DNA of 64,000 nucleotides from the NCBI RefSeq assembly GCF_000711985.1, contig NZ_KL544005.1:1315970-1379969 (forward strand). Direction: 5' to 3'. Position 1 is the stretch's first letter. Every line of letters begins with the position of its first letter. Position numbers and translations under genes: made by a program. The notes beneath the pieces are model-generated. The model was not told the DNA's origin and searched no databases. It worked only from the letters and a program-made list of their open reading frames with translations. The DNA comes from Rheinheimera texasensis DSM 17496. Lineage in GTDB: Bacteria > Pseudomonadota > Gammaproteobacteria > Enterobacterales > Alteromonadaceae. Positions 17,249-27,370 of the stretch are shown piece by piece.

Positions 17249-18113
17249 TCGCTTTCTCATAACTGCGGATCACGCCTTCCTGCATAGTCGATGCGACCAA
17301 AGTGCCGGCGCGGTTAAAGAACTGACCGCGCACCAGTCCTCTGGCGCCGGACGCGCTTGGGCTATCCACCGCATACAGCAGCCAGTCATCAAAGCGAAAA
17401 TCTTCATGAAACCACATGGCATGGTCTATGGTCGCAACCTGCATATTTGGCGCCATAAACGACTTGCCATGCGGCTGAAGTGCAGTCGGCAAAAAGTTAA
17501 AATCGGAGGCATAAGCCAATAAATATTTGTGCACCCGCAGGTCATCCGGCATGGCGCCATTCGCCTTAAACCAGACATAACGTTTGGCCTGACTGACCAG
17601 GGGTTTAAATGGATTATGGAAAGCCACAGAACGCATCTCAATGGGCTTTTCGCAGATAAATTTACTGCGGATAGATTCCGGGATCAGCCCGGCGTTCTCG
17701 CGATAAAACTCCAGATCTGACACTAAATCTTCTGGTTGCGGCACCTGCGGCATTAAATCCTGATGAGCAAAACCCGGCTCATCTGCCTGAAAGGATGCGG
17801 TCATGTAGAATATCGGTTTGCCATACTGAATAGCACTGACCCGGCGTGTGCTGAAACTTTTGCCATCGCGGATATTTTCGACTTCGTACACTATCGGGCG
17901 CGCCGCATCACCCGGGCGCAAAAAATACGAGTGAAAAGAGTGCACTTTGCGGTCTTCCGGAATAGTTTCTTTGGCTGCAGACAGCGCCTGCCCCATCACC
18001 TGACCACCAAACACTGCTTTGAACCCGAGGTCCTGGCTCTGGCCACGATATAGTCCGTACTCGATGGTTTCTAACTTTAATAATGATAATAGGTCTGACA
18101 GTACCTGGCTCAT
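17238..18113 (-). CDS. tesB: Acyl-CoA thioesterase II (TesB)
   Basis: The 291-residue double-hotdog thioesterase hydrolyses acyl-CoA to free acid and CoA. Features include [18 protein letters not shown] at the N-terminus, [10 protein letters not shown] near 65 and a C-terminal block with [12 protein letters not shown] and REGN-like [17 protein letters not shown]. Size matches E. coli TesB (286). The start at 18113 has GGGGAG 5 nt upstream; the longer frame (MVLIAACCR...) lacks such a site. It forms a minus-strand pair with the small lipoprotein gene upstream. Confidence 0.95.
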   Translation of the reverse strand: MSQVLSDLLSLLKLETIEYGLYRGQSQDLGFKAVFGGQVMGQALSAAKETIPEDRKVHSFHSYFLRPGDAARPIVYEVENIRDGKSFSTRRVSAIQYGKPIFYMTASFQADEPGFAHQDLMPQVPQPEDLVSDLEFYRENAGLIPESIRSKFICEKPIEMRSVAFHNPFKPLVSQAKRYVWFKANGAMPDDLRVHKYLLAYASDFNFLPTALQPHGKSFMAPNMQVATIDHAMWFHEDFRFDDWLLYAVDSPSASGARGLVRGQFFNRAGTLVASTMQEGVIRSYEKARGE

Positions 18114-18188
18114 CGCTGCTCCCCGAGAATCCTGATGGACACATATTCTGCAGCAAGCAGCGATAAGAACCAAGTTCTAATGGCCAGA

Positions 18189-18506
18189 TCAGCGACCGCC
18201 GCCACCACCACCCAGGCTTTGTTGCAAGGAACGGTCATTCACCATTCGCTCAGCCTGCTTACGCTCTTCTTCCTGCTGCGCAACAGTTTTGCAGACTTTT
18301 ACGGCCCGGTTACTGCCAAGCACTTTTTCTTTACGACACACCAAGGCACTTTTATCCGTGTCCTTGGTATAAGCTTTGACAACCGTTACTTTGGCAGGTG
18401 CAGCATTGCTCCCTGTTGTCTTAGTGTCTTGTGCGGACTGCGGCGTTGATGTACAGGCGGTCAGACTCAGACAACCCAGTAATAGCATCCATTTCGGCTG
18501 GAACAT
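18189..18506 (-). CDS. Small lipoprotein (unknown)
   Basis: The 105-residue protein has a clear lipoprotein signal with lipobox LTAC near 16-19. It continues with a Thr/Ser/Ala-rich linker and a basic part holding two cysteines (SALVCRKEK and AVKVCKTV) that could form a disulfide. It ends in a glycine run (SLGGGGGGR). AGGAG lies 6 nt before the ATG. I do not recognise a family. The gene lies 75 bp upstream of tesB on the same strand and diverges from the EVE gene. Confidence 0.75.
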   Translation of the reverse strand: MFQPKWMLLLGCLSLTACTSTPQSAQDTKTTGSNAAPAKVTVVKAYTKDTDKSALVCRKEKVLGSNRAVKVCKTVAQQEEERKQAERMVNDRSLQQSLGGGGGGR

Positions 18507-18622
18507 TGCATTCTCCTGTTATCAATAATGCAACATCCAACTTACGCGTTCAGGCCTTGCGGTGCAAGTGTACAACTGCTAATTTACCTACATTGACTAC
18601 AAAAATTGAGCTAAGTGACAGG

Positions 18623-19096
18623 ATGTACTGGGTTTTTAAAACGGAACCGGCGGAATGCAGTATCCTGGACATTCAGGCTGCAGGCCCGAAGGGCGTGGTC
18701 TGGGAAGGTGTCCGAAACTATCAGGCCCGCAATTTTCTGCGTGATCAGGTGAAGATTGGCGATCAGGTCCTCATTCATCACTCCAGCTGTGCTCATGTCG
18801 GCATTGCCGGTGTCGGGGTTATTTTGGCCGAGGCTTATCCTGATCCAAGCCAGTTTCAACCTCGTAGCTTATATTACGACGCTAAGTCAACACCTGAGAA
18901 AGCGCCATGGGTTGCTGTGCAGGTTGGCTTCGTCGAACAATTCAGCAAAGTGCTGAGTATGACCGAGCTTCGTCAAATCTATGGCTTAGCCGACATGCAA
19001 TTGCTGAAAAAAGGCAACAGATTATCGATTATTCCGGCAACAAAAGCAGAGTTTGACCTTGTACTTTGTGTAGCAAAGGCTTACAGTGAAAGTTGA
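18623..19096 (+). CDS. EVE domain protein
   Basis: The 157-residue protein is a single EVE (PUA-like) domain: MYWVFKTEPAECSILDI at the start, VWEGVRNYQARNFLRD near 28-43, and GDQVLIHHSS near 48-57. EVE domains bind modified bases in DNA or RNA; stand-alone forms are widespread in proteobacteria and have no settled role. A long upstream extension of the frame overlaps the divergent lipoprotein gene and is rejected. No restriction or defence gene is nearby. Confidence 0.9.
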   Translation: MYWVFKTEPAECSILDIQAAGPKGVVWEGVRNYQARNFLRDQVKIGDQVLIHHSSCAHVGIAGVGVILAEAYPDPSQFQPRSLYYDAKSTPEKAPWVAVQVGFVEQFSKVLSMTELRQIYGLADMQLLKKGNRLSIIPATKAEFDLVLCVAKAYSES

Positions 19097-19142
19097 GTCT
19101 TTCACCAACCTTGGTTATTAAACTGAAACGGAGTTGTTAAAA

Positions 19143-19382
19143 ATGGTTGCAGTGACCGAAGACAGACGCGCTGAAGAAAAGAATCTGGACTATTTTTGGG
19201 ACCGGCTGAATGTCGCTCAGAAGTTTTCAGTCTCTGAATTGCAACGTTTCGGTTATGAACTGGCTTTTGTCCGTCGTAGCCCGAGTTTCAGCATGGCGGT
19301 GTTGAAATCTGGCGAACGGCTGGCTGCAGTAGATCAGGATGGGCAGATTGATACAGCCCCGTCGATCGCACTGCGTAACTAA
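19143..19382 (+). CDS. Small conserved-looking protein (unknown)
   Basis: The frame encodes 79 residues: a charged N-terminus (TEDRRAEEKNLDYFWDRL) and a compact second half (RFGYELAFVRRSPSFSMAVL) with no membrane segment or signal. GGAG lies 9 nt before the ATG at 19143; the upstream in-frame TTG is badly spaced. It follows the EVE gene after 46 bp on the same strand. Codon use looks like that of its neighbours. No function is proposed. Confidence 0.7.
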   Translation: MVAVTEDRRAEEKNLDYFWDRLNVAQKFSVSELQRFGYELAFVRRSPSFSMAVLKSGERLAAVDQDGQIDTAPSIALRN

Positions 19383-19386
19383 ATAA

Positions 19387-19905
19387 TTATCCTGCTAATT
19401 CTGGCTGACCCGGCCTTTGTTCTTTATGTGAATATTCTTTTGTCAGCAAATACATTTGCTGACACATCTGCAAGTAACCTGCAAAACTCTGTTTCTGCCA
19501 GCCGGTGATCAATCGGCCATGCCGGCCGATAGTGGCCTCAAAAGCCGCTATTTCGATATCTGCGTGAAGTTTCAGTGCCCGTTGCAATGCGGCTTTGAAA
19601 CTCATCCGACGGCCAGACATCTCCTTACATAAGGTGGGGATCAACTGTATCGCGATTTCAAACTGGTACAACTCGTCCTCTGGCATTCGGCTCAATCTGC
19701 GCGCGGCGCCAAGCTGTAACAGCAAAAACTGACTGAATTCTTCGGCAAGTTCGTAAGTAATTTGCTGAAACTGCACAGATTCCTGGTCCAGCATTTTGAA
19801 CTGTACCAACAACCTTTTGTGCTCCGAGGCCAGGCTGTCAGTCCTGACTATCATCACAACCATCAGCACAATCAGGCATGCAATAGCCAACACCCACCAA
19901 ATCAC
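19387..19905 (-). CDS. Membrane-anchored protein, possibly DUF2489
   Basis: The 172-residue protein has one N-terminal helix (IWWVLAIACLIVLMVVMIV) followed by a helical cytoplasmic part rich in Gln, Leu and Glu. GTG is the likely start, with GGGA 7 nt upstream. It resembles the DUF2489 group of gammaproteobacterial proteins in size and layout, but I cannot confirm this by eye. It converges with the 79-residue gene with a gap of only 4 bp. Confidence 0.65.
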   Translation of the reverse strand: MIWWVLAIACLIVLMVVMIVRTDSLASEHKRLLVQFKMLDQESVQFQQITYELAEEFSQFLLLQLGAARRLSRMPEDELYQFEIAIQLIPTLCKEMSGRRMSFKAALQRALKLHADIEIAAFEATIGRHGRLITGWQKQSFAGYLQMCQQMYLLTKEYSHKEQRPGQPELAG

Positions 19906-19956
19906 CGCGACATCCCAGATTACAATAACAATAATTTATTGAAATTTAACATAAAA

Positions 19957-19986
19957 GGCCGTTGCTCAGCCAGTGCTGAGCAACGG
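19957..19986 (-). terminator. Intrinsic terminator of the DUF885 gene
   Basis: On the minus strand a perfect 12-bp stem (CCGTTGCTCAGC with GCTGAGCAACGG) and a 4-nt loop are followed by CCTTTTAT. It begins 10 nt after the DUF885 stop codon. Confidence 0.75.
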
Positions 19987-19996
19987 TTTGTTCCAT

Positions 19997-21724
19997 TTAA
20001 CCACGCTGAACCCGGGCGATATACAAGTCTATTTGCTGTTCCAGCACCGACAGCGGCACACTGCCGTTGGATAACACAGCGTCATGGAATTCACGTACAT
20101 TGAATTTGTCACCCAGTGCTTTTTCGGCTTTTTGTCGCAAACGTTTGATGGTCAGCTCGCCGAGTTTGTAAGACAACGCCTGCGCCGGCCAGCTGATGTA
20201 CCGGTCAACTTCCGTTGTTACGTTATGCATCGATAGAGCAGTGTTTTGAGCAAGGAAATCAATGGCTTGCTGCCGGCTCCAGCCCATTGTATGCATGCCG
20301 GTATCCACGACCAGACGACAGGCACGCCACATTTCATAAGTCAGACGGCCAAAATTACTGTAGGGGTCGGTATAAAAACCCACTTCCAGCCCAAGATACT
20401 CAGAATACAGTCCCCAGCCCTCACCAAAAGCCGAGGTATAAAAACTACGGCGGTACACCGGCAGGCTTTCCTGCTCGTTAGCGAGAGCCACCTGCAGATG
20501 GTGACCCGGCACCGCCTCATGCAGCGTCAACGCTTCCAGTTCATATAAAGGACGGCGGTCCAGAGCGTAAGTATTCACCCAATAAAAACCCGGCTCACCC
20601 GCTGCGCGGCCACCGGCATAACGGCCCGTGGTGTATTTGGGAGCTATTTCAGCCGGTACCGGTTCAACGCCATATGGCGTGCGTGGCAGCGTTTTGAATA
20701 ACTTCGGTAGTTGCGCGTCGATTTTCTTCGACAAATAAGCCGCTTCTTTTAATAATTGTTCTGGTTTTGTCACATAAAATTGCGGATCAGTCCGCAGGAA
20801 CTGGACAAACTCGGCAAAACTGCCTTTAAAGCCGGTTTGCTGAATCACCTGCTGCATTTCGGCGCGGATGCGGGCGACTTCCTGCAAACCAATCTGATGC
20901 ACTTGCTGCGGCGTCATTTTTAACGTGGTGTAGTGCTCCAGACGATTCTGGTAATAGACGGCACCATCCGGTAAAGCTACGGCCGCAATATTGTCCCGCG
21001 CACCAGGAACATATTGGGTTGTAAAGAAATCCAGGTATTGCTGATACACCGGCGTGATTTGCTGACTGATCAACGCACTGGCCTGTTGCTGTAGAGCCTG
21101 CCAGCGCGCCGGGTCGATGCCGGCCGGTTGTTTCAGCAGCGGCCGGTAGAACGGGCTTTGTTGCGGAGCTGTGCTGATAAAAGATTTGATGCTGTCTTCA
21201 TATCCGGCTAACACGGCCTTTGGCTGCGTATAGCCTTTGGCCAGCCCCTGTCGCATCCAGTCCATTTGCTGCTGCATATACAGTGGCAGCGCAGCCAGTT
21301 TTTCCAGATATGTCTGCAGGTCTTTTTCGGTTTTTACAGACGACATATTCAGCATAAACAGCACGTCACTGTGGAAACCGGATTCCGCTGTCAGTGGCAT
21401 GTAGTGCGCACCAAAGCGGTATTCGTCAATGTCGTTTTGTACGCGGTACTGTAAAATCGCCAAGTTTATTTTTTGCTGTTCTGACAAACCACTGGCATCG
21501 GTTTTATTCAACTCTGCCAACAATGCCAGTCGCTGCTGCTGCGCCTTTTCCAGCGCTGCCGGAGACATATCTGGCAAACCTGACTTGGTATTGGTCTGGA
21601 CCTGTTCAACACGCTGCCACCAGTCGTTAGCAAAACGGTCAAAATCAGCAGGAGTTGAGGCTGGTTGCTGCGCGCAGGCCATCAACGCAGCACAACACAG
21701 CGAAACCAATAATTTTTGTTTCAT
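19997..21724 (-). CDS. DUF885 family lipoprotein (putative metallohydrolase)
   Basis: The 575-residue protein begins with a lipoprotein signal (MKQKLLVSLCCAALMACAQ; lipobox LMAC). The DUF885 zinc-like signature HEAVPGHHLQ occurs near 410-420, followed by FGEGWGLYSEYL with a likely third ligand. These proteins resemble M32-like metallopeptidases in the HExxH-type site, but few have been tested. The ATG at 21724 is preferred to the upstream TTG because the signal peptide starts there. It is probably exported to the outer membrane or periplasm. A strong hairpin terminator follows. Confidence 0.88.
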   Translation of the reverse strand: MKQKLLVSLCCAALMACAQQPASTPADFDRFANDWWQRVEQVQTNTKSGLPDMSPAALEKAQQQRLALLAELNKTDASGLSEQQKINLAILQYRVQNDIDEYRFGAHYMPLTAESGFHSDVLFMLNMSSVKTEKDLQTYLEKLAALPLYMQQQMDWMRQGLAKGYTQPKAVLAGYEDSIKSFISTAPQQSPFYRPLLKQPAGIDPARWQALQQQASALISQQITPVYQQYLDFFTTQYVPGARDNIAAVALPDGAVYYQNRLEHYTTLKMTPQQVHQIGLQEVARIRAEMQQVIQQTGFKGSFAEFVQFLRTDPQFYVTKPEQLLKEAAYLSKKIDAQLPKLFKTLPRTPYGVEPVPAEIAPKYTTGRYAGGRAAGEPGFYWVNTYALDRRPLYELEALTLHEAVPGHHLQVALANEQESLPVYRRSFYTSAFGEGWGLYSEYLGLEVGFYTDPYSNFGRLTYEMWRACRLVVDTGMHTMGWSRQQAIDFLAQNTALSMHNVTTEVDRYISWPAQALSYKLGELTIKRLRQKAEKALGDKFNVREFHDAVLSNGSVPLSVLEQQIDLYIARVQRG

Positions 21725-22056
21725 TTCTGGCAATCCAAATGGCTATATGACAGCACTGATTGTATACAATTCTGCACGTCGTTCAGTTGCTAACCGGCTC
21801 AGATTTCTGCCTTTTGAGCGGATTTTATGCACAGAGTCAGAATCATGAATAACGTGGCTAAGACAAATATCTGAATATTCAGAAAAAAATCCATTATTGC
21901 CGCAAAAAAGGCTTGGCGGCTTCAGGTTGTCCCGTTATTTTAGGTGTGACAGCGCTGTAATTTTTTGCGCGCGCTTGCGTTGGCATGGCTTTTCCGTAAC
22001 ATATCGGCCTTAAGTTACGCTAAGTCTATGCAGTATCCATTGGAGTTTTACTTGGC
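21725..22056. other. 332-bp intergenic region between divergent genes
   Basis: The region lies between the DUF885 lipoprotein (minus) and a diguanylate cyclase (plus). It holds a perfect 12-bp palindrome (ATTGTATACAAT, 21759-21770), 34 bp before the lipoprotein start, which contains a TATACA -10-like element. On the plus strand, TTGCGT followed after 16 nt by TAACAT (near 21978-22005) could be the cyclase promoter. I see no ORF with a ribosome-binding site and no RNA gene. Confidence 0.5.
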
Positions 22057-23073
22057 ATGATGTATCAGGATTCAATCGAGCAAGCCAGCGAGAAGGCGGC
22101 GTTAGCCATAGCCTTCTTGCAGCGGCATCGTTTGGCCGCACACCCGGTAAACTTCACTGTTGCCTACGAATATATCAGCGGCGTGATCGCTGAACTTTGT
22201 CAGGCCATCGAAGATAAACTGACCGCCCGTATCCCGTTCGACGATTTTGTCATGACGGAACTGTACAGCAATTACATTGTACCGACCGGCCGGCAAAACG
22301 AAGCCATGATTGCTGCCGTGTATAAAATGGTCAATGCGCTGAATCAGCAGTCTGAACAAGCTGGTGAAGCTATTCATGATTATATTGATGTGCTGGATCA
22401 CGGTCTGGTTGCGCTGAAAACCGAGACACCGGTACAGGCACGTGAAACTATCGGCCGTATTCTATCCGCGACCTACGAACTCAAAGCCAGTCAGCAAAAA
22501 CTGCGTGACCAGCTGTTGAAATCAAATGAACAGAGTTATCAATTACGCGCCGAGCTGGAGCAATTAAAACGTGAGCGGCATGTCGATGCCTTAACCGGCC
22601 TCTACAACCGGCTGGCGATGCAGGAACATATCGACCAGTGGCTGGCCGAAAACCCGCACCGCCGTATCGCTGCCATCGCCGTAGATCTCGACCACTTTAA
22701 GCAATTTAATCAGGATTACGGCTACAACATCGGTGACGTGATCCTGTCAAAAGTAGCGAAAAAAATCAGTGCTTATGTACAGGAAAGCGGGCTGCCGGTC
22801 CGTGCCGGTGGCGAAGAATTCCTGATCCTGCTGCCGGATGTCGACCTGCGTACCGCCAGTGAAATCGCCGAACAAGTACGCCGCGGCGTGGAAAAGCTGC
22901 GTTTTGTGTCATCGCGCAGCAAAAAAGCACTACCGAAAGTCACCATTTCGCTGGGTGTGGCCTTATATCAGGCGCAGGAAAACTGGCACCAGTTCTTAGC
23001 CCGCTCCAATCAGGTGCTGAATGTCGCGAAAAAACGTGGCCGCAATCAGGTTGCCACCGAAGCGATGCTGTAA
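22057..23073 (+). CDS. Diguanylate cyclase (GGDEF domain)
   Basis: The 338-residue soluble protein has an N-terminal all-helical region of about 170 residues, ending in a coiled coil (SQQKLRDQLLKSNEQ), and a C-terminal GGDEF domain. The active-site signature reads RAGGEEF, with DLDHFKQFNQDYG as the metal/substrate motif. It should make cyclic di-GMP. The inhibitory I-site RxxD five residues before GGEEF is absent (ESGLPVRA), so feedback inhibition is not expected. The helical N-terminal part is common in cytosolic cyclases and senses an unknown signal. It is followed after 9 bp by an AlkC-like gene. Confidence 0.93.
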   Translation: MMYQDSIEQASEKAALAIAFLQRHRLAAHPVNFTVAYEYISGVIAELCQAIEDKLTARIPFDDFVMTELYSNYIVPTGRQNEAMIAAVYKMVNALNQQSEQAGEAIHDYIDVLDHGLVALKTETPVQARETIGRILSATYELKASQQKLRDQLLKSNEQSYQLRAELEQLKRERHVDALTGLYNRLAMQEHIDQWLAENPHRRIAAIAVDLDHFKQFNQDYGYNIGDVILSKVAKKISAYVQESGLPVRAGGEEFLILLPDVDLRTASEIAEQVRRGVEKLRFVSSRSKKALPKVTISLGVALYQAQENWHQFLARSNQVLNVAKKRGRNQVATEAML

Positions 23074-23082
23074 ACCCGCCGC

Positions 23083-24165
23083 ATGAGCGCGCCGCTGCTA
23101 AAAGACTTTTTAGACCTTGCTTTGTTGCAACGACTGGCGGCTAACGTCAGTCAGCACCATCCCAGCTTTAACGCCGACACATTTATAAGCACGCTCTGGG
23201 ACTCTGCCTACACCGAACTGAGTCTGAAACAGCGAGTCCGCCGCATCGCCACCACTTTGTATCAACAGCTGGATTTGCCATTCGCTCACTGCTGCGAGTT
23301 ACTGAAACCGGTCAGCAGCGAAATCCGTGGCTTGCCCGGTTTTATCTTTCCGGACATCGTTGAGCAGTTTGGCCTCGGCGATTTTGCCACTTCGATGCAA
23401 GCGCTGGCGCATTTCACCTGTTACTCCACCGGCGAATTTGCCATCCGGCCTTTTCTGCAACGTTACCCGCAGCAAAGTATGCAACAGCTGCAGCAATGGG
23501 CAGGGTCAGACAATATGCATTTGCGCCGGCTGGCTTCTGAAGGCTGCCGGCCCCGTCTGCCCTGGGGGCAAAAACTGCCACAATTTATTGCTGACCCAAC
23601 GCCGTTATTCCCGCTGTTACAGCGTTTAAAGCAGGACCCGGAAGATTACGTCCGACGCAGTGTGGCCAACAATCTGAACGATATCAGCAAAGACCACCCC
23701 GACCTGGTGCTGCAGCTGGCGCAGCAGTGGCATGGCCAGCACCGCCACACCGACTGGATCCTGAAACATGCCTTGCGCGGCCTGTTAAAACAGCGCCAGC
23801 CGCAGGCGCTGCAGTTATTTGGCTGCAATATCCGCGCGCTGGACGCCAGCCTGACCCTGGCTCAGCAACAGCTGAATTATGGAGAAGTGCTGAATTTTGC
23901 CGCACAGCTCACGCTGCATGACGGCCCCGCGCCGCTAAGGGTTGAATATGCAATTGATTTTGCTTCGAAAAACGGCAGCAAAAGACACAAAGTATTCCAA
24001 TGGCTACAACGGGAAGCCGGCCCCGGCACGCTAAAGCTACAAAAATCTTATCGTTTCAGCGACCTGACGACCCGCCGGCATTATGGCGGCGCCCATCAGC
24101 TGCACCTGATCGTCAACGGTAACATCGTCGTATCTGCCACATTCGATTTGATCCGCGACAATTGA
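23083..24165 (+). CDS. alkC: AlkC-type DNA alkylation repair protein
   Basis: The 360-residue protein is built of HEAT-like helical repeats. Signature stretches are RRLASEGCRPRLPWG near 150-164 and VRRSVANNLNDISKDHP near 185-201, as in AlkC-type glycosylases. These flip-free glycosylases remove N3- and N7-alkylated bases from DNA. The C-terminal 100 residues (from about 255) look like the extra Ig-like domain found in one AlkC subgroup (DFASKNGSKRHKVFQW). It starts 9 bp after the cyclase gene and may share its transcript. No Ada-like regulator is near. Confidence 0.85.
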   Translation: MSAPLLKDFLDLALLQRLAANVSQHHPSFNADTFISTLWDSAYTELSLKQRVRRIATTLYQQLDLPFAHCCELLKPVSSEIRGLPGFIFPDIVEQFGLGDFATSMQALAHFTCYSTGEFAIRPFLQRYPQQSMQQLQQWAGSDNMHLRRLASEGCRPRLPWGQKLPQFIADPTPLFPLLQRLKQDPEDYVRRSVANNLNDISKDHPDLVLQLAQQWHGQHRHTDWILKHALRGLLKQRQPQALQLFGCNIRALDASLTLAQQQLNYGEVLNFAAQLTLHDGPAPLRVEYAIDFASKNGSKRHKVFQWLQREAGPGTLKLQKSYRFSDLTTRRHYGGAHQLHLIVNGNIVVSATFDLIRDN

Positions 24166-24179
24166 TCCACCGCTTTGGG

Positions 24180-24208
24180 TTGGACTCTGCAGTGGGATCT
24201 TTTACACT
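24180..24208 (+). promoter_or_regulatory. Possible sigma-70 promoter of ubiE
   Basis: TTGGAC (24180-24185) and TACACT (24203-24208) are separated by 17 bp, 32 bp before the ubiE start. Matches to consensus are only moderate (3/6 and 4/6), so the call rests on spacing and position. Confidence 0.4.
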
Positions 24209-24240
24209 AGCGCCACATTCTTTCTGGCTAAGGTTATTTC

Positions 24241-25008
24241 ATGTCCGAACAACAGCATTCCGGCACCCAAGACAGTACGCATTTTGGTTTTAAAACTGTT
24301 GCCCGTGACGAAAAGGTTTCGATGGTTGCCAATGTCTTTCATAGTGTCGCGGCCAAATACGATGTAATGAATGACCTGATGTCACTGGGCATCCACCGGC
24401 TGTGGAAACGCTTCACCATTGATTGCAGTGGTGTCCGGCCTGGTCAGAAAGTACTGGATTTAGCCGGCGGCACCGGTGATTTGACCGCCTTATTTTCCCG
24501 TCGGGTCGGTCCAACCGGTCAGGTGATTTTGGCTGATATCAACGAATCGATGCTGAATGTTGGCAAAGATAAACTGCGTGACCTGGGTCTGGTCAACAAT
24601 ATCAGCTATGTACAGGCTAACGCCGAAGCACTGCCTTTTGCCGACAACAGTTTTGACATCATCACTATCGCTTTTGGCCTGCGTAACGTCACCGACAAAG
24701 ACGCCGCACTACGTTCAATGTTCCGCGTGCTGAAACCGGGTGGCCGCTTATTGGTGCTCGAGTTTTCCAAACCGACCGAAGCCTGGCTCAGCAAAGTGTA
24801 TGACCTGTACTCTTTTAAACTGTTGCCGGCGATGGGTCAGCTGGTCGCCAACGACCGCGAGTCTTATCAGTATCTGGCTGAATCTATCCGCATGCACCCC
24901 GACCAGGACACGCTGAAACAGATGATGCAGCAGGCCGGCTTTGCTGAAACCAGCTATCACAATCTGACCGGGGGTATTGTCGCCCTGCACCGTGGTTATA
25001 AATTCTGA
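24241..25008 (+). CDS. ubiE: Ubiquinone/menaquinone C-methyltransferase UbiE
   Basis: The 255-residue class I SAM methyltransferase has the SAM motif [12 protein letters not shown] near 76-87. The UbiE signatures are [18 protein letters not shown] near 40-57 and a C-terminal [15 protein letters not shown]. It methylates the demethyl-quinol ring in ubiquinone, and in menaquinone if made. AAGG lies 7 nt before the ATG. It leads the conserved ubiE-ubiJ-ubiB operon. Confidence 0.97.
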   Translation: MSEQQHSGTQDSTHFGFKTVARDEKVSMVANVFHSVAAKYDVMNDLMSLGIHRLWKRFTIDCSGVRPGQKVLDLAGGTGDLTALFSRRVGPTGQVILADINESMLNVGKDKLRDLGLVNNISYVQANAEALPFADNSFDIITIAFGLRNVTDKDAALRSMFRVLKPGGRLLVLEFSKPTEAWLSKVYDLYSFKLLPAMGQLVANDRESYQYLAESIRMHPDQDTLKQMMQQAGFAETSYHNLTGGIVALHRGYKF

Positions 25009-25018
25009 CGAGCACATC

Positions 25019-25645
25019 ATGCTGAAACTGTTATTGCCCGGTTTATTGTGCACTGTTGCGGAAAAAGTGCTGAATCCGGTGATAGGTATGGACCCGGATG
25101 CGCATACACGCCTGAATCGGCTGCAGGGTAAGCAGTTTGCCGTGCGGTTACGCGGCATTCCGCTGCGGCTGGTGTTTACCGCGCAGCAAAACGGCATCTG
25201 GCTGAACAGCCACGACGAACCGGTCGATTGCAGCATTAGCGCTGATTTGTCGGCCTTGCAGCAGTTATCAGACCCCAGCCAGCTGACCCGTTTGATCCGC
25301 GAGGACAAACTGCAGATCGATGGCGACCTGCAAACGCTGCAACAGTTTTCGCAGTTCTTTCAGCAACTGAACCCGGATTGGCAGGAACGTCTATCGATCT
25401 ATCTGGGTGATGCTATGGCGCACAAAGCCACGAACGGTATTCAGTTGCTGCAGCGCAGTATCAGGCAATATCTGCAGCAGAGTGACCACAACTTGCGCGA
25501 ACTGGCACAGGATGAACTACGGCTGACGCCGGTCGCGGCCGAAGTGCAGCAATTCAGCCAGGATGTCAGTGCTGTCGCTGCCCGCACCGAACTTTTACAA
25601 CGCCAGCTAGCTGGCCTGCTTTCGCAGTCACGGGCCTTCGCATGA
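25019..25645 (+). CDS. ubiJ: Ubiquinone biosynthesis accessory factor UbiJ
   Basis: The 208-residue protein has an N-terminal SCP2 lipid-binding domain (about 15-115, including [14 protein letters not shown] and [14 protein letters not shown]) and a helical tail. UbiJ binds ubiquinone intermediates in the soluble Ubi complex with UbiK. ATG 25019 is 10 bp after ubiE; a longer frame overlapping ubiE is rejected. The last 4 nt overlap the start of ubiB. Confidence 0.93.
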   Translation: MLKLLLPGLLCTVAEKVLNPVIGMDPDAHTRLNRLQGKQFAVRLRGIPLRLVFTAQQNGIWLNSHDEPVDCSISADLSALQQLSDPSQLTRLIREDKLQIDGDLQTLQQFSQFFQQLNPDWQERLSIYLGDAMAHKATNGIQLLQRSIRQYLQQSDHNLRELAQDELRLTPVAAEVQQFSQDVSAVAARTELLQRQLAGLLSQSRAFA

Positions 25646-27270
25646 GCATCAGCCGTTTTTATCAAATCATTAAAACCTTATTGCAACACGGCCTCGATGA
25701 GCTGATCCCGGCGCAGTGGCGCCCCTGGTGGCTGAAGCCACTTCGGGTCATTTCATTCTGGCTGCGAAACCGCCATCCGGAACAAAGTCCGGGCGTGCGG
25801 TTGCGGCTGGCGCTGCAAAGCCTAGGGCCGGTCTGGGTCAAATTTGGTCAGATGCTGTCGACCCGGCGCGATTTGTTTCCGCCAGAGCTGGCTGATGAGC
25901 TGGCTAAACTACAGGACAAAGTCGCCCCCTTTGACGGCCAAAAGGCACAGCAGCTGATTGAACAGGCTCTTGGCCTTAAAAATATCAACGAATTATTCAG
26001 CGACTTTGCCGTGGCACCGCTGGCTTCGGCCTCTATCGCGCAGGTTCATACCGCGCGCTTACGTCTGGCAGATGGTTCAGCGCCGGAAGTGGTGATTAAA
26101 GTGATCCGGCCGGACATTGAGCAACAAATTCAGGCCGATTTGGAACTGATGGCAGATCTTGCCATCGCCGCCGCGAAGTTTTTGCCCGACGGCAAGCGGC
26201 TGAGACCGCGTGAAGTGGTGGCAGAGTACCGCAAAACCATTCTCGACGAGCTGGATTTACAACGCGAAGCCGCCAACGCTATTCAGCTGCGCCGCAACTT
26301 CGAAGGCTCCGAATCCCTGTATATTCCCTTTGTTTACAGCGACCATAGTCGGAAAAATGTTATGGTGATGGAGCGCATTTACGGCATCCCGGTATCGGAT
26401 ACTGAGCGCCTGATTGCCAACGGCACCGATATGGAATTGCTGGCCAAACGCGGCGTTGAAGTGTTTTTCACTCAGGTGTTCCGCGACAGTTTTTTCCATG
26501 CCGATATGCATCCCGGCAATATCTTTGTGGCGCCGGACAAACCACATAACCCGCAATACATCGGTATCGATTGTGGCATCGTCGGCACGCTGAACCGAGA
26601 AGATAAACGGTATCTGGCGGAGAATTTTGTCGCCTTTTTTAATCGGGATTACCGTAAAGTGGCTGAATTGCATGTCGATTCGGGCTGGGTCCCGGCAGAT
26701 ACCTCTATTGAAGAATTTGAAAGCGCGATACGTACTGTTTGTGAACCGATATTCCAAAAGCCGCTGGCCGAGATCTCCTTTGGCCAGGTACTGCTGAATC
26801 TGTTTAATACCGCACGTCGTTTTAACATGCAGGTGCAACCGCAGCTGGTGCTGTTGCAAAAAACCTTGTTATATATCGAAGGCTTAGGCCGGCAGCTTTA
26901 TCCGCAGCTCGACCTGTGGAAAACCGCCAAGCCGTTCCTGGAAAACTGGGTCAAACAACAAATGGGCCCTTGGGCTATGTTGCGGCAAATCAAAGAGAAT
27001 CTGCCGTTTTGGGCCGAGAAACTGCCGGAAATGCCTACGCTGCTGCATAGCTATCTGCAGCAACAACCGCGTTCACAACAACAGTTACTGGCCCAGTTAC
27101 AACTACTGCAGCAAACACAACAACAGCAAGGTCGTAGCCTGAAACTGATGATTGTGGCAGCGGCGTTGATTATCAGCGCCACGCTGTTATTGGCGCTCGG
27201 CCACCATACGCTGGCTCTCGGCGCTTTTACCCTGGCTGTAGCTGGTGCGGGTAAAGCAATATTGTCATAA
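25642..27270 (+). CDS. ubiB: UbiB, atypical ABC1/ADCK-family kinase-like protein
   Basis: The 542-residue protein has the family KxGQ motif ([18 protein letters not shown] near 71-88), the Ala-rich nucleotide loop [12 protein letters not shown] near 124-135 and the HADMHPGN catalytic-loop segment near 287-294. Two C-terminal helices anchor it in the membrane (about 493-540). UbiB is needed for ubiquinone synthesis, probably as an ATPase that extracts precursors. The ATG overlaps the ubiJ stop (ATGA). Confidence 0.97.
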   Translation: MSISRFYQIIKTLLQHGLDELIPAQWRPWWLKPLRVISFWLRNRHPEQSPGVRLRLALQSLGPVWVKFGQMLSTRRDLFPPELADELAKLQDKVAPFDGQKAQQLIEQALGLKNINELFSDFAVAPLASASIAQVHTARLRLADGSAPEVVIKVIRPDIEQQIQADLELMADLAIAAAKFLPDGKRLRPREVVAEYRKTILDELDLQREAANAIQLRRNFEGSESLYIPFVYSDHSRKNVMVMERIYGIPVSDTERLIANGTDMELLAKRGVEVFFTQVFRDSFFHADMHPGNIFVAPDKPHNPQYIGIDCGIVGTLNREDKRYLAENFVAFFNRDYRKVAELHVDSGWVPADTSIEEFESAIRTVCEPIFQKPLAEISFGQVLLNLFNTARRFNMQVQPQLVLLQKTLLYIEGLGRQLYPQLDLWKTAKPFLENWVKQQMGPWAMLRQIKENLPFWAEKLPEMPTLLHSYLQQQPRSQQQLLAQLQLLQQTQQQQGRSLKLMIVAAALIISATLLLALGHHTLALGAFTLAVAGAGKAILS

Positions 27271-27370
27271 TTTTTTTATAGAATCGGCGCAGGGATCTGA
27301 ACCGGGCATGGAGTTCGGGCAGATAACAAGCGTATACTGGAACAGTTTTTAGTCTGAGGAAGCATATATC

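Noticed and set aside
21744-21757. CTGTCAT on the minus strand resembling half a Pho box near the DUF885 lipoprotein
   Set aside because: The second half-site is absent and the element is too near the start codon.
26257-26859. 200-codon open frame antisense to ubiB
   Set aside because: It lies wholly inside ubiB, has no ribosome-binding site or domain, and reflects codon bias of the real gene.
26950-27150. Gln-rich CAG/CAA repeats near the end of ubiB
   Set aside because: These are irregular codons for a Gln-rich linker before the membrane helices, not a true tandem repeat.
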